The notes under the pieces were generated by a model. The model was not told the origin of the DNA. It searched no databases and saw only the letters and a program-made list of their open reading frames with translations. From NCBI RefSeq assembly GCF_048060095.1, contig NZ_JBLUOA010000001.1, positions 496,001 through 560,000 on the forward strand: a DNA stretch of 64,000 bases, read 5' to 3'. The stretch comes from JBLUOA01 sp048060095. Lineage in GTDB: Bacteria > Pseudomonadota > Alphaproteobacteria > Rhodobacterales > Rhodobacteraceae. A program made the position numbers and the translations under genes. Below are positions 18,202 to 25,424 of the stretch, piece by piece. Numbering within the stretch: position 1 is the stretch's first letter; every line of letters begins with the position of its first letter.

Positions 18202-19077
18202 TCAGCTGTTCAGGAATTCATCGTGCGCCGCACGAAAGCGGGCGAGGTTTTCGGCGGTGTAAGCCGCATAGTCGAAATCGAGTGTCGAGGTCAGTTCGCT
18301 GACCATGCTCCACATCGTTTCCCTCAGCAGCGACGCGCATTTCATCGCCTCATATCGGTGCCGCAGATGGTCGGTGACGGGGGCGTCAAAATACGCCTCC
18401 AGCAGCCATTGTTCTTGCGCGGCGGTCAGCTCGTTGTTTGAGGCCAGCCCACCCAGATCGAACAGTGGAGAGTTGAAGCCGGCGTAATCAAAATCGATCA
18501 GCCAAAGCCGGTCGCCATCATCAAGCAGGTTCGCCGCCAGCAGGTCATTATGGCCAAACACCATGTCAAACGGCCCCGCCGCCTGTTCCAACGCGTTTCC
18601 AATCCCGACGAGTTCCTGCACCAGCGGCCCGTGTGCGGAGCCCTTGTCCGCCAAGGTCGCGCCGTAGTCGCGGATGACGTGGAACACCCAGAAGATCAAC
18701 GCCGGGCCGCGCAGGTGGTTCGGCACTTCGCGATGGCAGCGCTTCACAAGGTTGAGGATGCGCGGCAGCATATCGGGGTCGCGCACGTCTTCGGGCGCGA
18801 GGGTCTTGCTGTCGATAAATTCGAGCACCGTCAGCGCGTGTTCGGCGTGGACCACCGCCGGCGATACACCAGCGGCGTGTGCCGCACGACTGGCGGCGAG
18901 TTCATTGAACCGCATCACCTGATGTTCGGGAATATCATCGCCGACGCGGACGACGTATTTGCCGGTCATATCCTCTACCAGATAATTGACATTGGTGATG
19001 CCACCTTCCAGCGGAGCCAGCGTGATCGGGTCCTTCCAGATCGGTAAATCCCGAATGCGGTTGAGAATATCAGTCAT
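18202..19077 (-). CDS. Choline kinase-like phosphotransferase (second copy)
   Basis: A 291-residue phosphotransferase. FGHNDLLAANLL (about residues 172-183) is the catalytic loop (His-Asn-Asp with the metal-binding Asn) and LIDFDYAGFNS is the second metal site. LEGGITNVNYLVE near residue 25 matches the nucleotide-binding loop of choline kinases more closely than the paralogue at 14765 does. Its ATG overlaps the stop of the permease gene upstream (ATGA), so it is translationally coupled to the quaternary-amine transporter. This suggests that the imported compound, or a product of it, is phosphorylated. Substrate unknown. Confidence 0.82.
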   Translation of the reverse strand: MTDILNRIRDLPIWKDPITLAPLEGGITNVNYLVEDMTGKYVVRVGDDIPEHQVMRFNELAASRAAHAAGVSPAVVHAEHALTVLEFIDSKTLAPEDVRDPDMLPRILNLVKRCHREVPNHLRGPALIFWVFHVIRDYGATLADKGSAHGPLVQELVGIGNALEQAAGPFDMVFGHNDLLAANLLDDGDRLWLIDFDYAGFNSPLFDLGGLASNNELTAAQEQWLLEAYFDAPVTDHLRHRYEAMKCASLLRETMWSMVSELTSTLDFDYAAYTAENLARFRAAHDEFLNS

Positions 19078-21077
19078 CGTGCCTTCTCCATCCCAAAGCG
19101 GATGCGCGCGCCGCGCGCACTGGCCGAGATCAGCCTGTCCGCGATGATCGCGATGAAGGCGATTGCAAGGCCCGCGACCAGCCCGCGCCCGGTGTCGGCT
19201 TTGGTCAGCGCGATATAAACTTCTTGCCCCAGATCACGGGTGCCGACGAGCGCGGTGATGACCAGCATCGACAGCGCCAGCATGATCGTCTGGTTGATGC
19301 CCAAAAGGATTTCCGGCAGGGCCATCGGCAAGCGGATCAGGCGCAGAAGTTGGCTGTTGGTGCAGCCCGATACGCGGCCCGCTTCGATCAGGTCTTCGCT
19401 GACGCTACGCACCCCATGTGCGGCGTAGCGCACCGCAGGGGCCAGTGCACAAAGGACGATTGCCACCATCGCTGTGAAATCCCCGACCCGGAACAGCATG
19501 ACGACGGGGATCAGGTAGACGAAGCTTGGCAGTGTTTGCAGCGTGTCGATGAAAACGCCGATCACCTGACCCGCCCGACGGTTAAGTGCTGCGAGAACGC
19601 CAAGCGGCACACCGATCAACGTGGCGATAATGACCGACGCGCCGCACAGATAAACCGTCACCATCGCCTTGGCCCAAAGCCCGTTGATAACGATTAGCGC
19701 CGACAGAACTCCACAAAGCAGCGCGAGTTTCACGCCGCCCGCACGCCATCCGATCAGCGTCAGCATCGCAATCGCCCACGGCCACGGGATGCCAAGCAAC
19801 ACCCGCTTGATCGGCAGCAGGAACCACGTCAGGAAGAACACTTTGATCGCCTCGAACGTGTCGAAATAGTTGATGTTCAGATAGCGGACGACATCGTCCC
19901 AGAACGCGCCCGTGGTGATCGTCTGGCTGTCAGGATAGCTTTGCAGCGCTGGGGCGATCCGACCCAACGCGAAGGTGATAACCAGCAGCCCAAGCACTAG
20001 GGTTGTGCGTTTGTGACGGCTAAACCAGTTGTGCCCGGTCGCGGAGGGCACAACCTGCCCGGCCCGCTCCGCGAAGGCTTGGCTTAACCGATCAACCGCA
20101 ATCGCCAGAACCACAATCGCGATTCCGGCCTCGAACCCGGCGCCGATATCAAGCCGCCGCAACGCCGCGAGCACGTCAAACCCCAGCCCGCCCGCGCCGA
20201 TCATCGACGCGATAATCACCATGTTCAGCGTCAGCATGATGACCTGATTGACCCCGACCATGATGCTTTTCAGCGCCGATGGCACCAAGATGCGCCACAT
20301 CAACTGCTGCGGCGTGGATCCGGCCATGCGCCCGAAATCCACGACTTCGGGATCGACGCCTTTCAGGGCGAGCGTGGTGATGCGGATCATCGGCGGGGTC
20401 GCGTAGATGATCGTCGCGACAAGCGCGGAGACTGGACCAAAGCCGAACATGAACAGGATCGGCACAAGGTAGGCAAAGATCGGGATCGTCTGCATCAGGT
20501 CGAGGATGGGCGACAACACCCGTTCGCCCACTGGATGCCGATACGCCCAGATGCCGATGAGCAGGCCACCCCCTGCACCAATTGGCACGGCGATGATGAC
20601 GGAGGCGAGCGTGACCATCGCGCTGTCCCACTGCCCGAAGATGGCAAGGTATAGAAAACACCCCCCCACCAGCAGCGCGAGCGGCCAGTCCCGGCAGTAG
20701 TGGCCAAGCGCCATGACCGCCGCCGTTACCGTTATCCAACTGATTGCGGGCACGATCACCGTCGCGCTGGAGCCTTGCCCGCTTAGAAATCCGGTCGCGA
20801 GGAGCGATACCACGAAGTCATACGGCACCTCAATCATCCACGCGATTGCGCGGGTGATGTCGGTGAAGGCGACCGGGCCAAGTTGTGCGTCTTCAACCAG
20901 CCATTTCATCGCGGCGGTAATGTAGTTTTTGAACGGGATCACCCACGCCGACGGGTATTTCACCAACCACCGCATATCGAGCGCCTGCGCGATGTCGCGG
21001 CCATAAATCCCCAAGATGAGTGTAACGGCGATCAGCCCCCAAAGAAGCGCGGCGCGATATGTCAGGCGACCGGTCAA
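19074..21077 (-). CDS. Quaternary-amine ABC transporter permease, two fused permease domains
   Basis: A 667-residue membrane protein made of two ProW/OpuAB-like permease domains in tandem. Each has an EAA-type cytoplasmic loop: FGRMAGSTPQQLMWRILVP in the first half and AGRVSGCTNSQLLRLIRLP in the second, followed by almost the same segment (NQVIMLTLNM and NQTIMLALSM). Usual ProW proteins are about 280-350 residues and form homodimers; this is a natural pseudo-dimer. The two halves are quite divergent from each other, pointing to an old fusion. The gene overlaps the ATPase gene upstream and the phosphotransferase downstream by four bases each. Confidence 0.88.
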   Translation of the reverse strand: MTGRLTYRAALLWGLIAVTLILGIYGRDIAQALDMRWLVKYPSAWVIPFKNYITAAMKWLVEDAQLGPVAFTDITRAIAWMIEVPYDFVVSLLATGFLSGQGSSATVIVPAISWITVTAAVMALGHYCRDWPLALLVGGCFLYLAIFGQWDSAMVTLASVIIAVPIGAGGGLLIGIWAYRHPVGERVLSPILDLMQTIPIFAYLVPILFMFGFGPVSALVATIIYATPPMIRITTLALKGVDPEVVDFGRMAGSTPQQLMWRILVPSALKSIMVGVNQVIMLTLNMVIIASMIGAGGLGFDVLAALRRLDIGAGFEAGIAIVVLAIAVDRLSQAFAERAGQVVPSATGHNWFSRHKRTTLVLGLLVITFALGRIAPALQSYPDSQTITTGAFWDDVVRYLNINYFDTFEAIKVFFLTWFLLPIKRVLLGIPWPWAIAMLTLIGWRAGGVKLALLCGVLSALIVINGLWAKAMVTVYLCGASVIIATLIGVPLGVLAALNRRAGQVIGVFIDTLQTLPSFVYLIPVVMLFRVGDFTAMVAIVLCALAPAVRYAAHGVRSVSEDLIEAGRVSGCTNSQLLRLIRLPMALPEILLGINQTIMLALSMLVITALVGTRDLGQEVYIALTKADTGRGLVAGLAIAFIAIIADRLISASARGARIRFGMEKAR

Positions 21078-22096
21078 GCGCCACCGCCCGAGCCAAAGAG
21101 GACTTTCGCGACGGCAATACGGTCGACTGCGCCGATGGTGTTCCCATCCTCATCAATGACCGGAACCGGAGCGTCCGTGCCTATGATCCGTTCCGCCACG
21201 TCGGACACACGGGTGCTGGCGGCAAGCGGTTCTCCTGCGCCGGTCAGGGCGGCGTCGGCAACCGCGCCGACAGTTAGAACCTTGCCGCGGGGGATGTGCT
21301 TCGTGAACTCCTCAACATAATCCGTCGCGGGGTTCAGCACCAACTCCTCCGGTGTGGCGATCTGGATGATCTCGCCGTCTTTCATGATCGCGATCCGGTC
21401 GGCAAGGCGCACGGCCTCGTCGAAATCATGAGTGATGAACACGATTGTCTTGTGAAGCTTGGCCTGAAGCCGCAAAAACTCATCCTGCATCTCGCGCCGG
21501 ATCAGCGGATCGAGCGCCGAGAATGGTTCATCCAGAAACCACAGATCGGGTTCTGTCACCAGCGACCGTGCGATCCCGACGCGCTGCTGCTGACCGCCGG
21601 ACAGTTCGCGGGGGTAGTTGTCTTCGCGCCCTTCAAGACCGACCAGATCGACAACCTCGCGCGCCCGGACCGCCGCATCGGGTTTCGCAACGCCTTGCAC
21701 CGTCAACGGAAACATCACGTTTTGCAGAACTGTCAGATGTGGCAATAGGGCGAAGTGTTGAAACACCATGCCCATCTTGTGACGGCGGAGTTCGATCATC
21801 TCTTTGTCGCTGGCGCGCAGAAGGTCGGTGCCTTCGAACAGAACCTCGCCCGCCGTCGGTTCGATCAAGCGGGACAGGCAGCGAACCAGCGTCGATTTCC
21901 CCGACCCAGACAGCCCCATGATGACGAAAATCTCGCCCTCGGCGATGTCGAGCTGCGCGTCGCGGACCGCGCCGATCAAACCGGCATCGCGAATGTCATC
22001 AGCGGTGGGCTTTGGCTCCCGCTCTAACAATGCGCCGGGGTTTGCGCCGTAAAGCTTCCAGACATTGCGGCAGGACAGTTTGATCGGTTTGGTCAT
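21074..22096 (-). CDS. Quaternary-amine ABC transporter ATP-binding protein with CBS-like tail
   Basis: A 340-residue ProV/OpuAA-type ATPase: Walker A (GLSGSGKST), signature (LSGGQQQRVGIARSL), Walker B (LWFLDEPFSALDP) and the switch His in ITHDFDEAV. After the ATPase core the C-terminal 60 residues have a CBS-like half (VPVIDEDGNTIGAVDRIAVA), the region that in OpuA senses ionic strength; only one CBS-type half is visible. The N-terminal 45 residues (SCRNVWKLYGANPGALL) are typical of the ProV group. It sits 142 bases after the binding-protein gene, with a hairpin in the gap, and overlaps the permease gene. Confidence 0.9.
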   Translation of the reverse strand: MTKPIKLSCRNVWKLYGANPGALLEREPKPTADDIRDAGLIGAVRDAQLDIAEGEIFVIMGLSGSGKSTLVRCLSRLIEPTAGEVLFEGTDLLRASDKEMIELRRHKMGMVFQHFALLPHLTVLQNVMFPLTVQGVAKPDAAVRAREVVDLVGLEGREDNYPRELSGGQQQRVGIARSLVTEPDLWFLDEPFSALDPLIRREMQDEFLRLQAKLHKTIVFITHDFDEAVRLADRIAIMKDGEIIQIATPEELVLNPATDYVEEFTKHIPRGKVLTVGAVADAALTGAGEPLAASTRVSDVAERIIGTDAPVPVIDEDGNTIGAVDRIAVAKVLFGSGGGA

Positions 22097-22196
22097 CGGC
22101 GCGCGGGTTCCCTATGCGACAGGCGGCTGAAATCCTGCCCCTTTGCGCGGTATCGGCGCGGGGCACTCAACGGCAGGGTAGGTCAAATGAGGGATT

Positions 22197-22226
22197 TGCC
22201 AAAGCCGCCAGGGAACGGCTTTGGCA
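22197..22226 (-). promoter_or_regulatory. Perfect 11-bp hairpin between binding-protein and ATPase genes
   Basis: TGCCAAAGCCG (22197-22207) and CGGCTTTGGCA (22216-22226) form a perfect stem with an 8-base loop, 12 bases after the binding-protein stop. No T-run follows in the direction of transcription. It more likely protects the 3' end of the binding-protein message from exonucleases than terminates transcription, giving unequal expression along the operon. Confidence 0.65.
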
Positions 22227-22238
22227 GGGACAGAGGCG

Positions 22239-23186
22239 TTATTGACCGATCCAACCGGACCAGCGGTCTTTGTTCGCATCCATCCAGTTCGCAACCACGG
22301 CATCGACTTCCATGCCGTCAAGATCGGCGGAACCGACCATCGCGCTCATCTCCTCATTGCTGAGGGTGTAGGCGCCGACGATGTCGTAAGCCCCGGGCCA
22401 TTTTTCCTGCATACCGGCCCATGCCGCTTTCCAGATCGGACCGCGGGGTTTGCCGCAGTCATAAGCCATGTTCGGGTTAATGCCCCAGGACGGGTCGGAA
22501 TAACACTCGGGCGTAAAGGCCGGGAATTCGACGAATTCGCCTTCGTATTTTGCCGGGGCCCAATGCGGAACATATACCCAAAGGATGATCGGATCTTCGC
22601 GCTGATAGGCGGATTCAAGTTCGGCGAACAGCGCAGCATCGGTGCCTGCATGGACGACCTCAAAGTCAAGCTCCAACGCTTCGACGCGTTCATCGTCAAA
22701 GCCGCCCCAAGTCACGGGGCCGCCAACGTAACGTCCGTTTGGGGAGGTTTCCGCAGTCGCGAATTCCTCGGCGCAGTCCTTTAGCGCCTCCCAATTCGGC
22801 AGACCGGGACAGCGGTCTTTCATGTAAAGGGGATACCACCACTCCTCAATCGCCATGAGGCCGGTTTCACCGACGTTGACGACTTGGCCCGATGCCGTCG
22901 CCTCATCCAGCGCTTCGCGCCCGGTGGTTTCCCAGATTTCCATGGCAAGGTGCAGATCGCCCGTCTTTAGCCCGGCAAATTGCGCGATGTAGTCCGCCTG
23001 CACATATTCGACGTTATAGCCAGCCTCTTCCAGAATGCTGCCCATGATCTTCGTGTTGATAAGCTGGCCGGACCAGTCATGCAGCGTCAGCCGGATCGGA
23101 TCGGTTGATTCCACGTCTGCCGACACCGCAGAGCCCATGAGAAGCGCGATCAATCCAGCGCCCAGGGTCTTGAAATTCCTTGTCAT
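22239..23186 (-). CDS. Glycine betaine/quaternary-amine substrate-binding protein
   Basis: A 315-residue OpuAC-family periplasmic binding protein. The first 24 residues are a signal peptide (basic MTRNFK, hydrophobic run, AVSADV). ADVESTDPIRLTLHDWSGQL starts the mature domain and several tryptophan and tyrosine residues that could make an aromatic cage are present (EIWETTG, EEWWYPLY, WVYVPHWAP). It is longer than average ProX and belongs to the roseobacter-type branch. First gene of the transporter-phosphotransferase-dehydrogenase operon; divergent from a DeoR regulator with a shared 207-bp upstream region. Confidence 0.88.
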   Translation of the reverse strand: MTRNFKTLGAGLIALLMGSAVSADVESTDPIRLTLHDWSGQLINTKIMGSILEEAGYNVEYVQADYIAQFAGLKTGDLHLAMEIWETTGREALDEATASGQVVNVGETGLMAIEEWWYPLYMKDRCPGLPNWEALKDCAEEFATAETSPNGRYVGGPVTWGGFDDERVEALELDFEVVHAGTDAALFAELESAYQREDPIILWVYVPHWAPAKYEGEFVEFPAFTPECYSDPSWGINPNMAYDCGKPRGPIWKAAWAGMQEKWPGAYDIVGAYTLSNEEMSAMVGSADLDGMEVDAVVANWMDANKDRWSGWIGQ

Positions 23187-23274
23187 TTTCCACTCCCAAT
23201 GTTGGTTGATACGGCGCGAATATGTTTTCGCTTATGTTAACCATGCAGTTCGCCCCAGTTTCTGTCAAGAAAAA

Positions 23275-23350
23275 CCACAAAATGCCAAATATACCGACTG
23301 ATGAGTGCATGATTTCGAGAAGTTGCGTCAAATCACTTGGCTTTTTGTGG
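23275..23350. promoter_or_regulatory. Inverted repeat in the divergent promoter region, candidate DeoR operator
   Basis: CCACAAAATGCC (23275-23286) and GGCTTTTTGTGG (23339-23350) match as an inverted pair in 11 of 12 positions. GTGGCTTTTTC, sharing GGCTTTTT with the second arm, continues at 23348-23358. They lie between the divergent binding-protein and DeoR genes. The 52-bp spacing would place two operator half-regions for loop or cooperative binding. Position supports regulation of both genes; binding is not shown. Confidence 0.5.
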
Positions 23351-23393
23351 CTTTTTCGTATAACAACAAGATCGACATCCGGGGGCAGCGATA

Positions 23394-24185
23394 GTGATCA
23401 GCAGTAAAACCACCAACCAGAGAGAACAGGAAATTCTGCGCGAAATTCGCCTGTCCGGGGGGTCGTGTCGCATCACTTATCTGGCGGAGCGTTTGGGCGT
23501 TTCCAACGAAACCGTGCGGCGAAACATCAAATCGCTGGAAGAAAACGCGATTGTTCGAAAAGTGCATGGCGGCGTGCATCTGCGCGACGATTCTCATGAA
23601 CCGCCGTTGCAAAATCGCATGGATACGCAGGCGGCCACGAAGCAGCGATTGGCCGAAGCGGTGGCGGAAACCATCAGCGACGGGGATTCCGTTTTCCTCG
23701 ATATCGGGTCGACAACGGCTTATGTGGCCATCGCGCTGAAGCAGCACAGCGACCTGTACGTCGTCACCAATTCGGTTTTCGTCGCGCAGACCCTTTCGAC
23801 CCGAAACAACAACCGGGTCTTTCTGGCTGGGGGAGAGCTTCGCCCCCATGACGGCGGCGCGTTCGGGGCGGAGGCGCTGGAGTTCATTGGCCGCTTCAAC
23901 GTCCGGTTCGCGGTGTTTTCGGTCGGCGCGGTCAACGCAGAGCAGGGCTTCATGCTGCACGATCTGGAGGAGGCGAACATCGCCAAGGTCGCGGCCGCGG
24001 GTGCGCAGGTGCGGATCGTCGTCGCGGATGCAGAAAAGTTCGGCAAACGCGCCCCGGTCGCGATGGGTGCGTCGCCGTCGGTTGATATCCTGTTCACTGA
24101 CCAGCAGCCCACCGACGATGTTGCGAAACTGCTGCGGCGTAGTGATACGGAGCTGGTTGTGCTTTCGCCGGACTCGCCAAGCTGA
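23394..24185 (+). CDS. DeoR/GlpR family transcriptional regulator
   Basis: A 263-residue regulator. Residues 21-60 hold the DeoR helix-turn-helix (ITYLAERLGVSNETVRRNIK followed by SLEENAIVRKVHGGVHL). The C-terminal DeoR sensor domain starts near residue 80, with VFLDIGSTTAYVA and ITDQQPTDD-like closing elements. Start is GTG at 23394, preceded by a weak GGGGGCAG. It is divergent from the betaine-type transporter and lies upstream of the amidase/decarboxylase operon, so it could regulate either or both. DeoR proteins usually sense phosphorylated compounds, which fits the phosphotransferases in the neighbouring operon. Confidence 0.88.
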   Translation: MISSKTTNQREQEILREIRLSGGSCRITYLAERLGVSNETVRRNIKSLEENAIVRKVHGGVHLRDDSHEPPLQNRMDTQAATKQRLAEAVAETISDGDSVFLDIGSTTAYVAIALKQHSDLYVVTNSVFVAQTLSTRNNNRVFLAGGELRPHDGGAFGAEALEFIGRFNVRFAVFSVGAVNAEQGFMLHDLEEANIAKVAAAGAQVRIVVADAEKFGKRAPVAMGASPSVDILFTDQQPTDDVAKLLRRSDTELVVLSPDSPS

Positions 24186-24321
24186 TTATCCTGCTGTCGA
24201 TTTCAGGAGTTCACGCCACGATTTTGCAATTGCAGTATTTTTACACATGCCTCTGGCAAATCACACGCGACGTCACCAATTAGCTGCTTTCCATTCCCGC
24301 GCAATAGCGTAGTGTGGGACG

Positions 24322-24354
24322 GCCCTGTAACAACAGGGCGGGCGCGGTTGCGCC
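24322..24354 (+). promoter_or_regulatory. Tandem hairpins in the leader of the amidase operon
   Basis: GCCCTGT/ACAGGGC (24322-24328 with 24333-24339, loop AACA) is followed two bases later by GGCGC/GCGCC (24341-24345 with 24350-24354, loop GGTT) and then TTGTTA. They end 24 bases before the ATG of the next gene. This could be a weak terminator, attenuator or stability element. No known riboswitch family was recognised. Confidence 0.4.
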
Positions 24355-24378
24355 TTGTTATCGACGGAGAAGACCTAA

Positions 24379-25353
24379 ATGACGCCCTTTGCCATCGCAG
24401 GCATTCAGATGCACGTCGCCGCATTGCACTCCAACGTCGATGGAATGATCCATCGCCTGGATGTGCTGATGGCGCGGTTCCCGTGGACCCAGATGGTCCT
24501 GTTTAGCGAACTGGCACCGTTTGGCCCGCTGACCCGTTATGCCTTGCCGCTGGAAAACGAAACCATCGACAGGTTTCGCGAGGCCGCGAAGAAGCACAAC
24601 ATCTGGCTGATCCCCGGATCGATGTTTGAATCGGCTGAGGACGGAAAGATCTACAACACTTCGTCGGTTATCAACCCGGACGGAGAAATCGTAGCGCGCT
24701 ATCGCAAGATGTTCCCCTTCCGCCCATATGAAGAGGGCGTGGCCGCTGGAACGGAGTTCTGCGTCTTCGACGTGCCCGAGGTCGGGCGGTTCGGGCTGTC
24801 GATCTGTTATGACATCTGGTTCCCCGAAACCACGCGGCAACTGACGAGTCAGGGCGTTGAGGTGTTGCTGCATCCGGTTCTGACCGGCACGACGGACCGC
24901 GATGCGGAGCTTGCGATTGCGCGGGCGACGGCGGCACAGTTCCAGTGCTATGTGATTGACGTGAATGGCCTTGGAACCGGGGGTGTCGGACGATCTTGCA
25001 TTATCGACCCCTCCGCGACGGTGTTGCACCAGTCAGCAGGGCAAGAAGACATGTTCCCCATCGAAGTCGACCTAAGCCAAGTGCGCCGCCAGCGCGAAAC
25101 CGGGATGAAGGGTCTTGGGCAGGTGTTGAAGAGCTTCCGCGACCGCTCGGTTGATTTCTCGGTTTATGATCGGAACAGCGGGACTGATTCCTACCTGCAT
25201 CAATTGGGTCCGCTCGAAGTTCCCAAGCAAGGCACCCGCGCCGGTTTGCGTGTTGATGTCGGCACGGAGGAGATTCCGGGTGACAATACCGTCACGGATT
25301 TGCATGCTGAAAAAGAACCGGCGCCCGTGGTCGGAAAAATACTGAGCGGCTGA
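24379..25353 (+). CDS. Nitrilase-superfamily carbon-nitrogen hydrolase
   Basis: A 324-residue enzyme with the complete nitrilase catalytic set: Glu44 (LFSELAPFG), Lys110 (RYRKMFPF) and Cys143 (SICYDIWFPE). These enzymes hydrolyse amides or nitriles, or transfer acyl groups from them. The last 70 residues after the core (from about 255) form a family-specific tail with no recognised domain. It opens a same-strand run with a PLP decarboxylase, an ATP-grasp ligase and a C45 Ntn enzyme (gaps 71, 14 and 29 bases), so it probably acts on an amide intermediate or product of that pathway. Substrate unknown; a carbamoyl-polyamine amidase-like activity is only one possibility. Confidence 0.82.
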   Translation: MTPFAIAGIQMHVAALHSNVDGMIHRLDVLMARFPWTQMVLFSELAPFGPLTRYALPLENETIDRFREAAKKHNIWLIPGSMFESAEDGKIYNTSSVINPDGEIVARYRKMFPFRPYEEGVAAGTEFCVFDVPEVGRFGLSICYDIWFPETTRQLTSQGVEVLLHPVLTGTTDRDAELAIARATAAQFQCYVIDVNGLGTGGVGRSCIIDPSATVLHQSAGQEDMFPIEVDLSQVRRQRETGMKGLGQVLKSFRDRSVDFSVYDRNSGTDSYLHQLGPLEVPKQGTRAGLRVDVGTEEIPGDNTVTDLHAEKEPAPVVGKILSG

Positions 25354-25424
25354 CCAAGGCGACCTGTCTGAAGCCCTAGGCAATCTTCGCGAAAGGTTCG
25401 GCCGCCACAACAGTGGAGACGAAC

